From Helicobacteraceae bacterium (lineage in GTDB: Bacteria > Campylobacterota > Campylobacteria > Campylobacterales > Sulfurimonadaceae): a stretch of 64,000 nucleotides of DNA. Location: positions 1 through 64,000 of the forward strand of contig JAGGTH010000033.1 in NCBI GenBank assembly GCA_021163845.1, in the 5' to 3' direction. A program made the translations under genes and the position numbers. Under the pieces are notes generated by a model. It was not told the DNA's origin and made no database searches. It saw nothing but the letters and a program-made list of their open reading frames with translations. Shown in pieces: positions 1 through 9,600 of the stretch (its first letter is position 1; each line of letters opens with the position of its first letter).

Positions 1-15
1 GTTAAAGGTTGTCAA

Positions 16-903
16 ATGGAACAATTAATCAATCAAGATAAATTTTTAATTAATTTTGTCCCTGAACAATGGGACTCAGTAACAAAATTTAGAAAGTTTA
101 AATATATACCTCTAGAAGATAATAGATTATTTAAAAGAGGAATTAGTACCACTGAAGAACATTTGGCAAAATTTCGTACTTTAGCAGAAATTGCAAATGA
201 GTTGATACCAAAACTTGAAATAGATGAAAATGAATTAAAAAAAGATGCTTATTCATCAGCTAAGTATTCAAGACAACTCTCCTCTATTGTTGAATGTAAT
301 ATAAATGAATTATATTCATCCCTTGATGGAATAAGAGATGTAATTTATTCAGTTTATTCACATATCCAAGGGATACAAAAAAAATCAACAAGTAAATTAT
401 TCTCAAAAGCAAAAGAAAATATGTATCCGAACAATTTTCCAATTGAATTAAATACTCTTCTTTCAGAAGCTTATGATAAATGGTTTATTCAATTACGAAT
501 TTATAGAACAGAATTTACTCATGGAAGTTTAGGCTCTTGCCACAAAGATTACAAAACCAATAAAATATCTTATATGCACTCAGGGTTAGGCAAAAATCAA
601 AAAGCACTAGTTATTGATGATTTTATATCTTATATAAATGATACATTTAAAAATGTTCTATTATTGCAGCATAATATTTTTGAGTTTTTATATAACACAC
701 TTCCTCTTGAACCAACAGTACTTCCATGGGGGATTTATAAAGGAAAATTTTATATAAGATATCTTGAACCAGAAAATAATTTAACATTTAATAGTGGTTT
801 ATGTCGTTCATTAGAATACAGTACTGCTTGTCCATTAAAAGATAAGTGTGGTGCATATACTAATGCTATAAAACATAACAAAGCTTTGGAGAAAAATAGT
901 TGA
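16..903 (+). CDS. Hypothetical protein with HEPN-like Rx4H motif (RTEFTH) and Cys-rich C-terminus
   Basis: Intact 295-aa ORF; 'RIYRTEFTHG' fits the HEPN Rx4-6H motif; C-terminal 'CRSLEYSTACPLKDKCGAY'; AT-rich relative to neighbours by eye. Confidence 0.6.
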   Translation: MEQLINQDKFLINFVPEQWDSVTKFRKFKYIPLEDNRLFKRGISTTEEHLAKFRTLAEIANELIPKLEIDENELKKDAYSSAKYSRQLSSIVECNINELYSSLDGIRDVIYSVYSHIQGIQKKSTSKLFSKAKENMYPNNFPIELNTLLSEAYDKWFIQLRIYRTEFTHGSLGSCHKDYKTNKISYMHSGLGKNQKALVIDDFISYINDTFKNVLLLQHNIFEFLYNTLPLEPTVLPWGIYKGKFYIRYLEPENNLTFNSGLCRSLEYSTACPLKDKCGAYTNAIKHNKALEKNS

Positions 904-1015
904 CCCTACAGGTACAACTATTTCTCAACTCAAACGTTATCAGATATGAACCTCTTTAACAGATAATTAACACTAAGCCTTTATAATACTACAATTTCAT
1001 TTTAAAGGCTCTCCC

Positions 1016-2137
1016 ATGTCATTTTTCAAAATCCTCTTTTCTCTCTCTTTGTTGCTCTCCCTCTCCCTTTTTGCCAACACTTACGAAAAAAATGCACAGA
1101 CAAAACCTGTGCTTACTCAACAAGGGGCGCAAAAAGAGTGGTGCCCTGTGTGTGGGATGAAGCTTGAGAGTTATTATAAAACCTCTCATTACGCAAGGCT
1201 CGCAGATGGTAAAGAGCGTCAATATTGTTCGATTCGTTGTTTGGCTGTGGATATGCAAGAGTATGCGATAGATCTCAGTAGCGTGCGTGTGGTGGATGCT
1301 ATGAGTGAGAAGGTGCTAGAAGCGAGTGAGGCTTTTTATGTGATGGGCTCGGATGTGGCAGGGACGATGACCAAGGTGAGTAAACTTGCTTTTGGCACAA
1401 AAGAGGATGCCCTCGTGTTTATCAAAGAGCATGGTGGAAAGCTTGTGCGTTTTGAAGAGGCTCTCAAGGCGGCGCAAAACTCTTTGGCTTCGGATGTAGC
1501 GATGGTGCAGATGAAAAAAGAGAAAAAAGTCTATCCGATGGGCAAGAAGATCTTTGAGAAGATGTGTGCGCAAGATATTGATCCAACAGAATATTTAGAG
1601 ATCAATGCACTCAAAGCCGCTCTTGTAGAGAAAAAACTTTGTAAACCACTTGCAGAAAAACAGCTCCAAGCACTCTCGCTGTATTTATGGGAGGTGAAGC
1701 GTTTTGGAGATCTTGAGGCTTTGGGGGATGTAGTAAAAGTTGTAAAAGATGAGAAATGCCCAGTTTGTGGGATGTTTGTAGCAAAATATCCACGTTGGAC
1801 GGCACAGATATTTTATGGTGAGACCCGCTTCTCTTTTGATGGGGTCAAAGATCTGATGAAGTTTTATTACGAGCCAAGACGTTGGGGGAAATATGAAAAC
1901 TTTACCCGTGAAAAGATCTCAAAGCTGTTAGTCACAGACTACTATTCGCAAAAAGCGATTGATGGGCGCGAGGCTTTTTATGTGCTAGGAAGTGATATCT
2001 ATGGACCGATGGGGAATGAACTTATCCCTTTTGCCTCAAAAAAGGATGCAAAAACCTTTCTTATGGATCATAAAGGTGCTAAAATACTGCAATTTAATGA
2101 GATTCGCGTAGAGGATGTATATAAACTAGATGAATAA
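1016..2137 (+). CDS. nosL: Tandem NosL-family protein (two CPVCGM domains)
   Basis: Signal peptide; 'EWCPVCGMKLESYYKTSHYA' and 'EKCPVCGMFVAKYPRWTAQI' each followed by a NosL-like 'AFYVxGSDxxGxM' segment. Confidence 0.8.
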   Translation: MSFFKILFSLSLLLSLSLFANTYEKNAQTKPVLTQQGAQKEWCPVCGMKLESYYKTSHYARLADGKERQYCSIRCLAVDMQEYAIDLSSVRVVDAMSEKVLEASEAFYVMGSDVAGTMTKVSKLAFGTKEDALVFIKEHGGKLVRFEEALKAAQNSLASDVAMVQMKKEKKVYPMGKKIFEKMCAQDIDPTEYLEINALKAALVEKKLCKPLAEKQLQALSLYLWEVKRFGDLEALGDVVKVVKDEKCPVCGMFVAKYPRWTAQIFYGETRFSFDGVKDLMKFYYEPRRWGKYENFTREKISKLLVTDYYSQKAIDGREAFYVLGSDIYGPMGNELIPFASKKDAKTFLMDHKGAKILQFNEIRVEDVYKLDE

Positions 2138-2441
2138 AACAACAAAAGGGCTTTTTCTTTTTTTGAGTATTTTACTCTTTGTTTTTCTTGGGCAACTTGG
2201 CTATCTTTTTGCCACACAGAGCGTGACTCAAGAGGCAAAAGAGAAGAAGCAACTTTTTGTCTCACTTACATCCCTTCCTGATCTTGCCATAGCAACAGAA
2301 GCCGACTACATTAGACACCGCAGTATGAGTGATTATTTCTCCCTTTTTAAAGAGGGACCATTTTTGCGTGAATATTTTGTCTCTAGCTATCTTTATGCAC
2401 CCTCAACTCAATACTTTACAGCGAGATCCTATGAGAAATAG
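2130..2441 (+). CDS. Small membrane-anchored protein of NosL/ABC operon, unknown function
   Basis: Overlaps the nosL-like stop; N-terminal TM 'GLFLFLSILLFVFLGQLGYLFA'; runs into the permease gene. Confidence 0.65.
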   Translation: MNKTTKGLFLFLSILLFVFLGQLGYLFATQSVTQEAKEKKQLFVSLTSLPDLAIATEADYIRHRSMSDYFSLFKEGPFLREYFVSSYLYAPSTQYFTARSYEK

Positions 2442-3609
2442 AATCAACTTTTATCTCTTAGAATACGCACTTCACTCTCTTTGGCGTCAAAAGTCTAAAA
2501 CACTTTTTATAGGGCTTGTGCTCACACTGCTTATCTTTTTACTCAGCGCACTTTTTTTTATCGCAAGCTCAATTAAACACGAGCTCGCTCAAAGTGTCGA
2601 CGCGCTCCCTGAGATCACCGTGCAAAAGCTCCAAGGGGGAAAACACACTAACATCCCAAGCTCGGCTGTGGATACTATTCTCTCCATTCACGGTGTTGAA
2701 GATGCGATTGCGCGTGTGTGGGGCTATTACTATTTTCAAAAAGCGGGTGTGCCTTTTGTGCTTGTTGGCGTTGATCCTTTTGAAGAGCAATATAAGAAGA
2801 GCTTGCAAAAGATCGTTGATAATTATGAGATATCAAGCCAAGAGCAGATGCTTGTGGGCAGAGGGGTTTATGAGATCTTCAAAGAGCACCATTATGAAGA
2901 GAGTTTTAACTTTATCAAATCTGATGGATCACTTTATACCCTCCCTATTGCTGGAGTGTTTACAGAAACGATAGAACTTGAGTCTAATGATATGATCATC
3001 CTCTCCAAACAAAGTGCGCGTGAGATCTTTGCTATGGATGCAGATATGGCGACGGATATTGTGGTCAAAGTGGCAAATCCTGAGGAGATAGCGATGGTGG
3101 CTTCTAAGATACAGCTCGCTTTTCCTGATGCGCGAATCATCACCAAAGAGGCTTTGCAGATCAGCTATGCCAATATTATTGATTATAAAAGTGGGGTGTT
3201 TTTGAGTCTATTTATTGTCTCCCTTTTTACTTTTTTTATGATCATTTATGACAAGCTAAGTGGTTTGAGCACGCAAGAGAGACGAGAGATAGGGATCTTA
3301 AAAGCACTTGGCTGGAAGGTTGAGTTGATCTTAAAAGAGAAGTTTTATGAAGCGGCACTTTTGTCGTTTGTAAGTTATCTCGTGGGTGTGAGTGTGGCAC
3401 TTTTTTATGTTTATATTCTTCATGCACCGCTACTGCGAAATATATTTGAGGGGTATTCGGTGCTTCGTAGCAGCTTTCATCTCCCCTTTGTGCTTGATTT
3501 TCAAACACTCGCACTTTTGTTTTTTCTCAGCATCCCTCTTTATGTGGCTGCGAGTATTATCCCCTCATGGAGAGTAGCAACCCAAGAAGCAGATGAGGTG
3601 ATGCGATGA
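2431..3609 (+). CDS. ABC transporter permease, FtsX/MacB-like
   Basis: Start moved from 2329 to ATG 2431 (MRNRINFYLLEYALHSLWRQKSKTLFIG); N-terminal TM, periplasmic domain, three C-terminal TMs; 'QERREIGILKALGW' FtsX motif. Confidence 0.85.
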   Translation: MRNRINFYLLEYALHSLWRQKSKTLFIGLVLTLLIFLLSALFFIASSIKHELAQSVDALPEITVQKLQGGKHTNIPSSAVDTILSIHGVEDAIARVWGYYYFQKAGVPFVLVGVDPFEEQYKKSLQKIVDNYEISSQEQMLVGRGVYEIFKEHHYEESFNFIKSDGSLYTLPIAGVFTETIELESNDMIILSKQSAREIFAMDADMATDIVVKVANPEEIAMVASKIQLAFPDARIITKEALQISYANIIDYKSGVFLSLFIVSLFTFFMIIYDKLSGLSTQERREIGILKALGWKVELILKEKFYEAALLSFVSYLVGVSVALFYVYILHAPLLRNIFEGYSVLRSSFHLPFVLDFQTLALLFFLSIPLYVAASIIPSWRVATQEADEVMR

Positions 3610-4274
3610 TAGAGCTCAAAAATCTCTCTAAAAGTTATGCGATAAGCAAAGAGCAAACAAGTGAAGCCCTAAGAGGCATAGACCTCAAAATAGAGGAGGG
3701 GGAGCTTGTGATTTTAAAGGGTCCGAGTGGAAGTGGAAAAAGTACCATTCTTTCTCTTATCGCAGCTCTGAGTAAGCCCACAAGTGGGGATGTACTTGTT
3801 GATGGAAAAAATATATCTAAACTCTCAGATGATTTTGCAGCACTCTATCGAGGAAAAAATATCGGTTTTGTATTTCAAAAATATAACCTTTTAGCAAACC
3901 TGAGTGTGGCGCAAAATATCACGCTTCCCCTTATCCCTTTGAATCCTCCGCTTCATGAGCTTGAAGCAGAGCTAGAGAGTGTGATGCAGATGTTTCATAT
4001 AGAGCATAAAAAAGATGTGATGGTCTCTAAACTCTCAGGTGGTGAGCAGCAACGCGTAGCAATCGCGCGCGCTTGTATAAATGACCCTAAAATTATTTTA
4101 GCAGATGAGCCTACAGCCAACCTTGATAAAACCCTCTCCCTACATTTTATAGAGATCCTCAAAGAGCTCAAAGCTCTTAACAAAACTATCATTGTAGCGA
4201 CCCACGATCCACTCTTCTTTGGGCTTGATTTTGTGGATAGAGAGATCGAGATAGCAGATGGAGCGCTTGTTTAA
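3606..4274 (+). CDS. ABC transporter ATP-binding protein (LolD/MacB family)
   Basis: Walker [10 protein letters not shown], signature [14 protein letters not shown], Walker [12 protein letters not shown]. Confidence 0.92.
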   Translation: MIELKNLSKSYAISKEQTSEALRGIDLKIEEGELVILKGPSGSGKSTILSLIAALSKPTSGDVLVDGKNISKLSDDFAALYRGKNIGFVFQKYNLLANLSVAQNITLPLIPLNPPLHELEAELESVMQMFHIEHKKDVMVSKLSGGEQQRVAIARACINDPKIILADEPTANLDKTLSLHFIEILKELKALNKTIIVATHDPLFFGLDFVDREIEIADGALV

Positions 4275-5218
4275 TGCTCTTACATCCTGAGGTATTAGCG
4301 ATATTACTTGTCAATACACTTTTCTTTCTTTTTGCACTTATAGCGTTTGTTTTGAGTGTGCGGATTGTTTTGTTTTATAATGCAGATGAATCTACATCCC
4401 TTCAATACAAACTTCAAAAAGAGGGGTATTTAGCCTCTACGATTATCAAGTTTATTTTTATCCTCAAGATCCCTCTTTTTTTATTTTTTGTCTTTACTCT
4501 TGATAGCCTCTCAAACCTTATAACAGGGGCAATGTGCGCGGCAGGTGTGGTCGATGCAACAGTGTATGGCAACTATCTTTTTGTTTTGAAGATCCTCAAC
4601 CTCTATCTTTTTGCTTTTTGGTTGATGCTGCATTACCGTGAGAGTAAAAGGGAGGTTCCACGCTACACAAAAGAGAAATATATCTTTTTTCTTTTGCTTT
4701 TTATCCTCTTTATGATCGAGGTGGCTGTAGAGTTTTTGATGTTTGATGCGATAGAGCTTGATAAGATGGTAGATTGTTGTGGCACACTTTATTCGAGTAC
4801 GAGTGCTTCGTATATCTCGACACTTTTTCATATCAATACGCCATTGCTTCTAGGTTTGTTTTATGCAAACGGGGTACTTCTTTTACTTTTTTATCGTTTG
4901 AAAAACAGATACTTTTTTGCCCTTGCGAGTGCGCTCTTTTTTGTGAGTGCACTTCTCTCTCTTATCGCTTTTTTTGGCACCTATATCTATGAGTTACCAA
5001 CGCATCATTGCCCATTTTGCTTTTTACAAAAAGAGTATTACTATGTAGGCTATCTTTTGTATGCTCTTTTATTTACGAGCACTTTTTATGGTGTGGCAAG
5101 TACCTTTACAGACGAGAAGAGGGGGATGCAATATTCACTGCTTTATGCTTTGATCTATATGTTTATCGTGAGTGCTTATGTGCTTAGCTATTATTTTAAA
5201 ACTGGGGTGTGGCTGTAG
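4274..5218 (+). CDS. Polytopic membrane protein with CPFC motif
   Basis: Hydrophobic ORF overlapping the ATPase stop; 'PTHHCPFCFLQKEYYYVGY' and 'DKMVDCCGTL'. Confidence 0.7.
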   Translation: MLLHPEVLAILLVNTLFFLFALIAFVLSVRIVLFYNADESTSLQYKLQKEGYLASTIIKFIFILKIPLFLFFVFTLDSLSNLITGAMCAAGVVDATVYGNYLFVLKILNLYLFAFWLMLHYRESKREVPRYTKEKYIFFLLLFILFMIEVAVEFLMFDAIELDKMVDCCGTLYSSTSASYISTLFHINTPLLLGLFYANGVLLLLFYRLKNRYFFALASALFFVSALLSLIAFFGTYIYELPTHHCPFCFLQKEYYYVGYLLYALLFTSTFYGVASTFTDEKRGMQYSLLYALIYMFIVSAYVLSYYFKTGVWL

Positions 5219-5509
5219 TTATCGATTGCCAAATTGGCTATGCCACCATTCGGCTGGGGTTTGTGAGACACTTTTGATATGCTCTTCATCAAAAGGAAAT
5301 TCAAAATTTTCGCAGTAGTCTAAGATAACTTCATAGGCTTCATTGATCTGCATACTCATTTTTGTGGCTTGTTCGACATTGTCTTTGTGTTTGTCTGGGT
5401 GCCATTTTTTCATAAGGTTTTTGTATTTGAGTTTTATCTCTTTGAGGGTTGATTTCTCACGAAGTCCAAGGAGTGTTTTGGACTTCATGATCTTTTCAAA
5501 AGAGTGCAA
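5219..5509 (-). CDS. J-domain protein
   Basis: 'LKYKNLMKKWHPDKHKDNVEQATKMSMQINEAYEVI' with HPD motif. Confidence 0.85.
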   Translation of the reverse strand: MHSFEKIMKSKTLLGLREKSTLKEIKLKYKNLMKKWHPDKHKDNVEQATKMSMQINEAYEVILDYCENFEFPFDEEHIKSVSQTPAEWWHSQFGNR

Positions 5510-5524
5510 TGGAGGGGCTTCTTT

Positions 5525-6640
5525 TTAGTCTTGTTGTTGTCTCATATAAGCAGGGATATCAAGATAGTCACTATCCATATCTCCACCCACTACAAGTCTT
5601 GGGCGTACTTTTGCCTTTGGCTGTGGTGCAGGGTTTTCACTTACAAAGTCTTCGTTGTTGCTAAGCTCTTTTTCAAAACCTGTTGCAACGATAGTGATCT
5701 TGATGAAGTTTTCAGGGATAGAAGCATCTGTAGATGTTCCCCAGATAACCTCTGCTTCATCGTGTGCGCTTTCATGGACTACATCCATAGCTTCTGCAAG
5801 CTCCATCATAGGAAACTCTGGGTGCATCTTGAAGTGAACAAGTACTCCCATCGCTCCATTGATAGACATATTATCTAAGAGTGGAGACTCGATCGCTGCT
5901 TTGATCGCTTCATACGCAGCGTTTTCACCCTCAAATTCACCCACACCCATAAGAGCCATACCTTTATGACTCATAACAGTTTGTAAGTCGGCAAAGTCAA
6001 GGTTGATATCATTCTCACCACTTGAGAGGATAACTCCTGATGTTCCACTTACCGCTTGTGCTAAAACACTATCAACGATCTTGAAACTCTCTTTGAGACC
6101 AAGTTTTCTATCAATGATCGAGAGAAGCTTGTCATTAGGGATAACCACGATAGAATCACTCTCTTTTTTGAGCTCTTCAAGTCCTGATTCAGCAAGTTTG
6201 AGACGTTTACGCCCCTCAAACATAAAAGGTTTTGTTACCACTGAGATTGTCAGTGCTCCTACCTCTTTAGCGATTTGAGCAACAACAGGAGCAGCACCTG
6301 TTCCTGTTCCACCACCAAGACCTGCTGATATAAATACAATATCAGCACCCTCTAGGGCAGCTCTGATCTCATCGTAGTTCTCTAATGCTGATTCTTTTCC
6401 AACTTCTGGCTTCATCCCTGCACCAAGCCCTTTAGTGAGCTTTGTACCGATCTGAATCTTTGTTGCAGCAGAGTTTTCTGATAACACTTGTGCATCTGTA
6501 TTGATAAGAAGCATCTCTATTCCTGAGACACCCTCATTGATCATATGACCGATCATATTACCACCGCCACCACCGACGCCAACTGCTATAATTCTTGCAC
6601 CACTTACACTACTCGCTTCTTGTACTAAAAACGGTTCCAT
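5525..6640 (-). CDS. ftsZ: Cell division GTPase FtsZ
   Basis: Tubulin signature GGGTGTGAAPV; start moved from 6679 to MEPFLVQEAS (ATG 6640). Confidence 0.97.
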   Translation of the reverse strand: MEPFLVQEASSVSGARIIAVGVGGGGGNMIGHMINEGVSGIEMLLINTDAQVLSENSAATKIQIGTKLTKGLGAGMKPEVGKESALENYDEIRAALEGADIVFISAGLGGGTGTGAAPVVAQIAKEVGALTISVVTKPFMFEGRKRLKLAESGLEELKKESDSIVVIPNDKLLSIIDRKLGLKESFKIVDSVLAQAVSGTSGVILSSGENDINLDFADLQTVMSHKGMALMGVGEFEGENAAYEAIKAAIESPLLDNMSINGAMGVLVHFKMHPEFPMMELAEAMDVVHESAHDEAEVIWGTSTDASIPENFIKITIVATGFEKELSNNEDFVSENPAPQPKAKVRPRLVVGGDMDSDYLDIPAYMRQQQD

Positions 6641-6651
6641 TGTCTCACTCC

Positions 6652-8004
6652 TTAAAATAACTGGGTCGCCCAGTTCCAAAATTTACTTACTGCTCCAGCT
6701 TCATCACTTTTTTTCTCTTTTTTAGGAAGAGTTATCATTGTTTCTTTTTTTTCTACTTCAAGTGAAGGTATCTCCTCTTGAGGTTCACTTGTAAAATCTA
6801 CGCTTGTTTGCGTAGCTGGAATCTCATTGGCATGTCTTACTCTTTTGTTCACATCAATCTCATACGGAGTGAAAGAAGAACCACTATACATCACCAAACC
6901 TATAGCCGTTGAATACTCTGGTGCACGTAAATTATCAAAAAGACCATCCATCTCATAAGGTTTTGCAAGCCTTACAGGGATCGAACCAAAAGTTGCAACT
7001 GCTAACTCGCGGATCCCCTCCATATTGGAAAATCCACCTGTGAGAACGACACCTGCACCGATCTGATCTTTGAGTCCACTGTTTTCTATAAACTGTGCAA
7101 GGATCATAAGTGTTTCTTCCACTCTTGCGAAAATAACATTATGCACGACCTCTAAAGAAACTTCATGCGTAGTGTTTTCATCACCGATGATCGGAAGCTC
7201 GATAAGATCATTGCTTGGCGTTAAAAGCGATCCATAATTAAGCTTAACACTATCTGCAACATTAAGCGGCGTATGTAAAGCCATAGAAAGATCGCTTGTG
7301 ACATGGTTCGAACCTACACCCAAAAAGTCATTGTAGCGAATAGAGTTACCTGAATGGATCGTGATATTGCTCGTGTTTCCGCCCATATCTATAACAGCGA
7401 CTCCAAGCTCTTTCTCATCAAGGTTGAGTGTAGCAATAGAAGAAGCATATCCACTAAGAACTACGTTTTCTACTTCAATCCCTGCACCGCGCACCGCTTT
7501 TTTTAGATTGCTAAGATTTGACTTTTGTGTTGTGATGATGTGTGTTTCTACTTCAAGACGTGATGCGTTCATCCCGAGTGGATCTTCTATATAGTCTTGA
7601 TCATCCACTTTGAAGTTAAAAGGCAGAGCATGGAGCACTTCATATTCATTTGGAATATTTGCATTATACAAAGAGGTATGCATCACTCTTTGGATCTCTT
7701 TAAAGCTGATCTCTTTGTTTGGGATATTTACAATTCCATTAGAGTTCAAACTTTTTGTATACGCACCAGAGATGGAGACGATGGCACTCTTTATATCGCT
7801 TCCGGCAACTCTTTTTGCATCAGCTACAGCCGTTTTGATCGACTTGGAAGCTAGTTCTATATTTGTAATGCTTCCTTTTTTGAGCCCTTGTGCCTTGGTG
7901 GTACCTGCACCTATAATCTGAATAGAGTCATCATCGTTTATTTGAGCTATGATTGCGCATATTTTTGTAGAACCAATATCTATTGCTAATATAGTTTTAC
8001 TCAA
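6652..8004 (-). CDS. ftsA: Cell division protein FtsA
   Basis: Actin-fold 'ILAIDIGSTKICAI', 'VIDMGGNTSNITI'; directly upstream of ftsZ. Confidence 0.95.
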   Translation of the reverse strand: MSKTILAIDIGSTKICAIIAQINDDDSIQIIGAGTTKAQGLKKGSITNIELASKSIKTAVADAKRVAGSDIKSAIVSISGAYTKSLNSNGIVNIPNKEISFKEIQRVMHTSLYNANIPNEYEVLHALPFNFKVDDQDYIEDPLGMNASRLEVETHIITTQKSNLSNLKKAVRGAGIEVENVVLSGYASSIATLNLDEKELGVAVIDMGGNTSNITIHSGNSIRYNDFLGVGSNHVTSDLSMALHTPLNVADSVKLNYGSLLTPSNDLIELPIIGDENTTHEVSLEVVHNVIFARVEETLMILAQFIENSGLKDQIGAGVVLTGGFSNMEGIRELAVATFGSIPVRLAKPYEMDGLFDNLRAPEYSTAIGLVMYSGSSFTPYEIDVNKRVRHANEIPATQTSVDFTSEPQEEIPSLEVEKKETMITLPKKEKKSDEAGAVSKFWNWATQLF

Positions 8005-8005
8005 A

Positions 8006-9472
8006 TTAGAGTCCTTCGATAAATATCTCTGTATTGTACTTTTGTCTGAGGTTTTTTAGTAAACCTTCTTGAAACAGACCACTTTTTAATTTTGCGATAA
8101 CGTCGTTCTGATTCATATCGCTATTTTCAAGCAACTTTTGTTCCAAAATATTAAAAAGAACAACTTTTCCACTGCTGAGTTCTATAAATCCTCTCTTCTC
8201 TTTTTTTCTAAAAAGATTGGATAAAAACTCACCTGCTTCCTTGTTATCTAAATCGGCAATTTTGTTAGTATCTTTACCTGTAAGGAACTCTGTTGTTTTT
8301 CCTTTGAATGTTGCATAGGAATTCTGCGCTAGTTCAAGGAGTTGGACTCTTTTTTGTTCTGCTATATAAAGAGGTAAAAGCTCCTCTTTTGCCATTTCAA
8401 ATGTTTTAGGTTTTGATGGGTTTGTTTGTATAAGTTTTACTGTAATATATTTTCCATCTACAAGTACAGGTTTTAGGTAAGGTGATGCTGTAGAAAGTTT
8501 GGATATCTCCTGAAGAAGCGTTTCTCCAAGTGGATTTTGACTTGCAGAGATGTTTGTAGAGAGTACTTCGATATCTTCAGAGAGTTCCCCTTTTTTATAA
8601 TCGATATAAGTTCTAAGCGCATCTTTTTTTGCTTCATCTTCATTCATTGCTGCAATGATAAGGTCTTTCGCATCTTCGAGAGGAAGAATTTTTCCCTCTT
8701 CATCTTTGAGAGAAGTTTTGTTCTCGTTATAAAAGTTTGTAAGCTCTTCATCTGTATAGACTTTTGTAATATCTTTATGCACAATATACTCTATATCGTA
8801 ACTCGTATCTGTCATAAAGTTTTGCTGTCTACTTTCCCAGAATATTTTAAGTTTTGCATCGGATGTATCGACAGTAATCTCTTTATCATCGATCACTTTG
8901 TAGTTGATCTTGTCTGCTATAGAGACAAGCGTATTGATAATATCTAATTCACTCTCTTGAGTTGGGACAGAGAGAAGTCCTAGTGTTTTTTGAATAAGAA
9001 GTTGTTTTTTTACATCCTCTTCGTACTCTTGCATTGTGAGGTTGTTTCTTGATAAAACTTGCTTGTATACTTCTTTATCAAAAACTCCATTTTCAAAAAA
9101 GTATTCCTGTGTTTTAATAACATCTAAGATCTCTTTGTTTGATACTTGCATATCATAAGAGCGAGCGAGATTGAGTAAAAGAGCTTGGTTGACAAGCTGT
9201 GAAAGTGCTTGTTGTTGTAGACCAAAGCTTTTTGCTTTCTCTTCATCAAAGTTTCCTTGAAACATTTGATTGTACTGGTTGTAAAGATTTGAGTAAGATT
9301 GTTGTAATTCACCCATACTGATCTCGATCTCACCAACTTTTGCAACCGAACCTGCTTTGTCTCCATAACTGTACTGACCCCAACCGACAAAGCCGGCTCC
9401 GACGAAAGCAATTGTAGAAATCCAAATAGTTATTATGAGATATTTTTTATGTCTCTGCATCCATGTAATCAT
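8006..9472 (-). CDS. PpiD/SurA-like periplasmic folding factor
   Basis: N-terminal TM 'MITWMQRHKKYLIITIWISTIAFVGAGFVGWG' followed by SurA_N-like region; likely start is MITWMQ (9472). Confidence 0.8.
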   Translation of the reverse strand: MITWMQRHKKYLIITIWISTIAFVGAGFVGWGQYSYGDKAGSVAKVGEIEISMGELQQSYSNLYNQYNQMFQGNFDEEKAKSFGLQQQALSQLVNQALLLNLARSYDMQVSNKEILDVIKTQEYFFENGVFDKEVYKQVLSRNNLTMQEYEEDVKKQLLIQKTLGLLSVPTQESELDIINTLVSIADKINYKVIDDKEITVDTSDAKLKIFWESRQQNFMTDTSYDIEYIVHKDITKVYTDEELTNFYNENKTSLKDEEGKILPLEDAKDLIIAAMNEDEAKKDALRTYIDYKKGELSEDIEVLSTNISASQNPLGETLLQEISKLSTASPYLKPVLVDGKYITVKLIQTNPSKPKTFEMAKEELLPLYIAEQKRVQLLELAQNSYATFKGKTTEFLTGKDTNKIADLDNKEAGEFLSNLFRKKEKRGFIELSSGKVVLFNILEQKLLENSDMNQNDVIAKLKSGLFQEGLLKNLRQKYNTEIFIEGL

Positions 9473-9557
9473 AAGTAAAAAACCTTGTTTGTGATATTTG
9501 TGTAATTCTATGTAAATTCGCATTAAAGCTTCATAAATCAAGTCTCATTTTATACTA

Positions 9558-9580
9558 TGTTGTTATCATTACGGACAACA
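9558..9580. promoter_or_regulatory. Inverted repeat TGTTGT-N11-ACAACA upstream of bioA
   Basis: Perfect 6-bp arms 20 bp before the TTG start of bioA. Confidence 0.3.
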
Positions 9581-9600
9581 AAAATAAAAAGGTTTTAATT

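Noticed and set aside
2516-2974. 152-aa ORF within the ABC permease gene
   Set aside because: Alternative-frame shadow ORF; permease frame has clear FtsX features
8537-8947. 136-aa ORF antisense to the PpiD-like gene
   Set aside because: Shadow ORF, Phe/Ile/Cys-rich, no RBS or motif
9558-9580. Inverted repeat before bioA as a BirA operator
   Set aside because: Arms and spacing do not match the TTGTAAACC-N15-GGTTTACAA type; kept only as an unassigned inverted repeat
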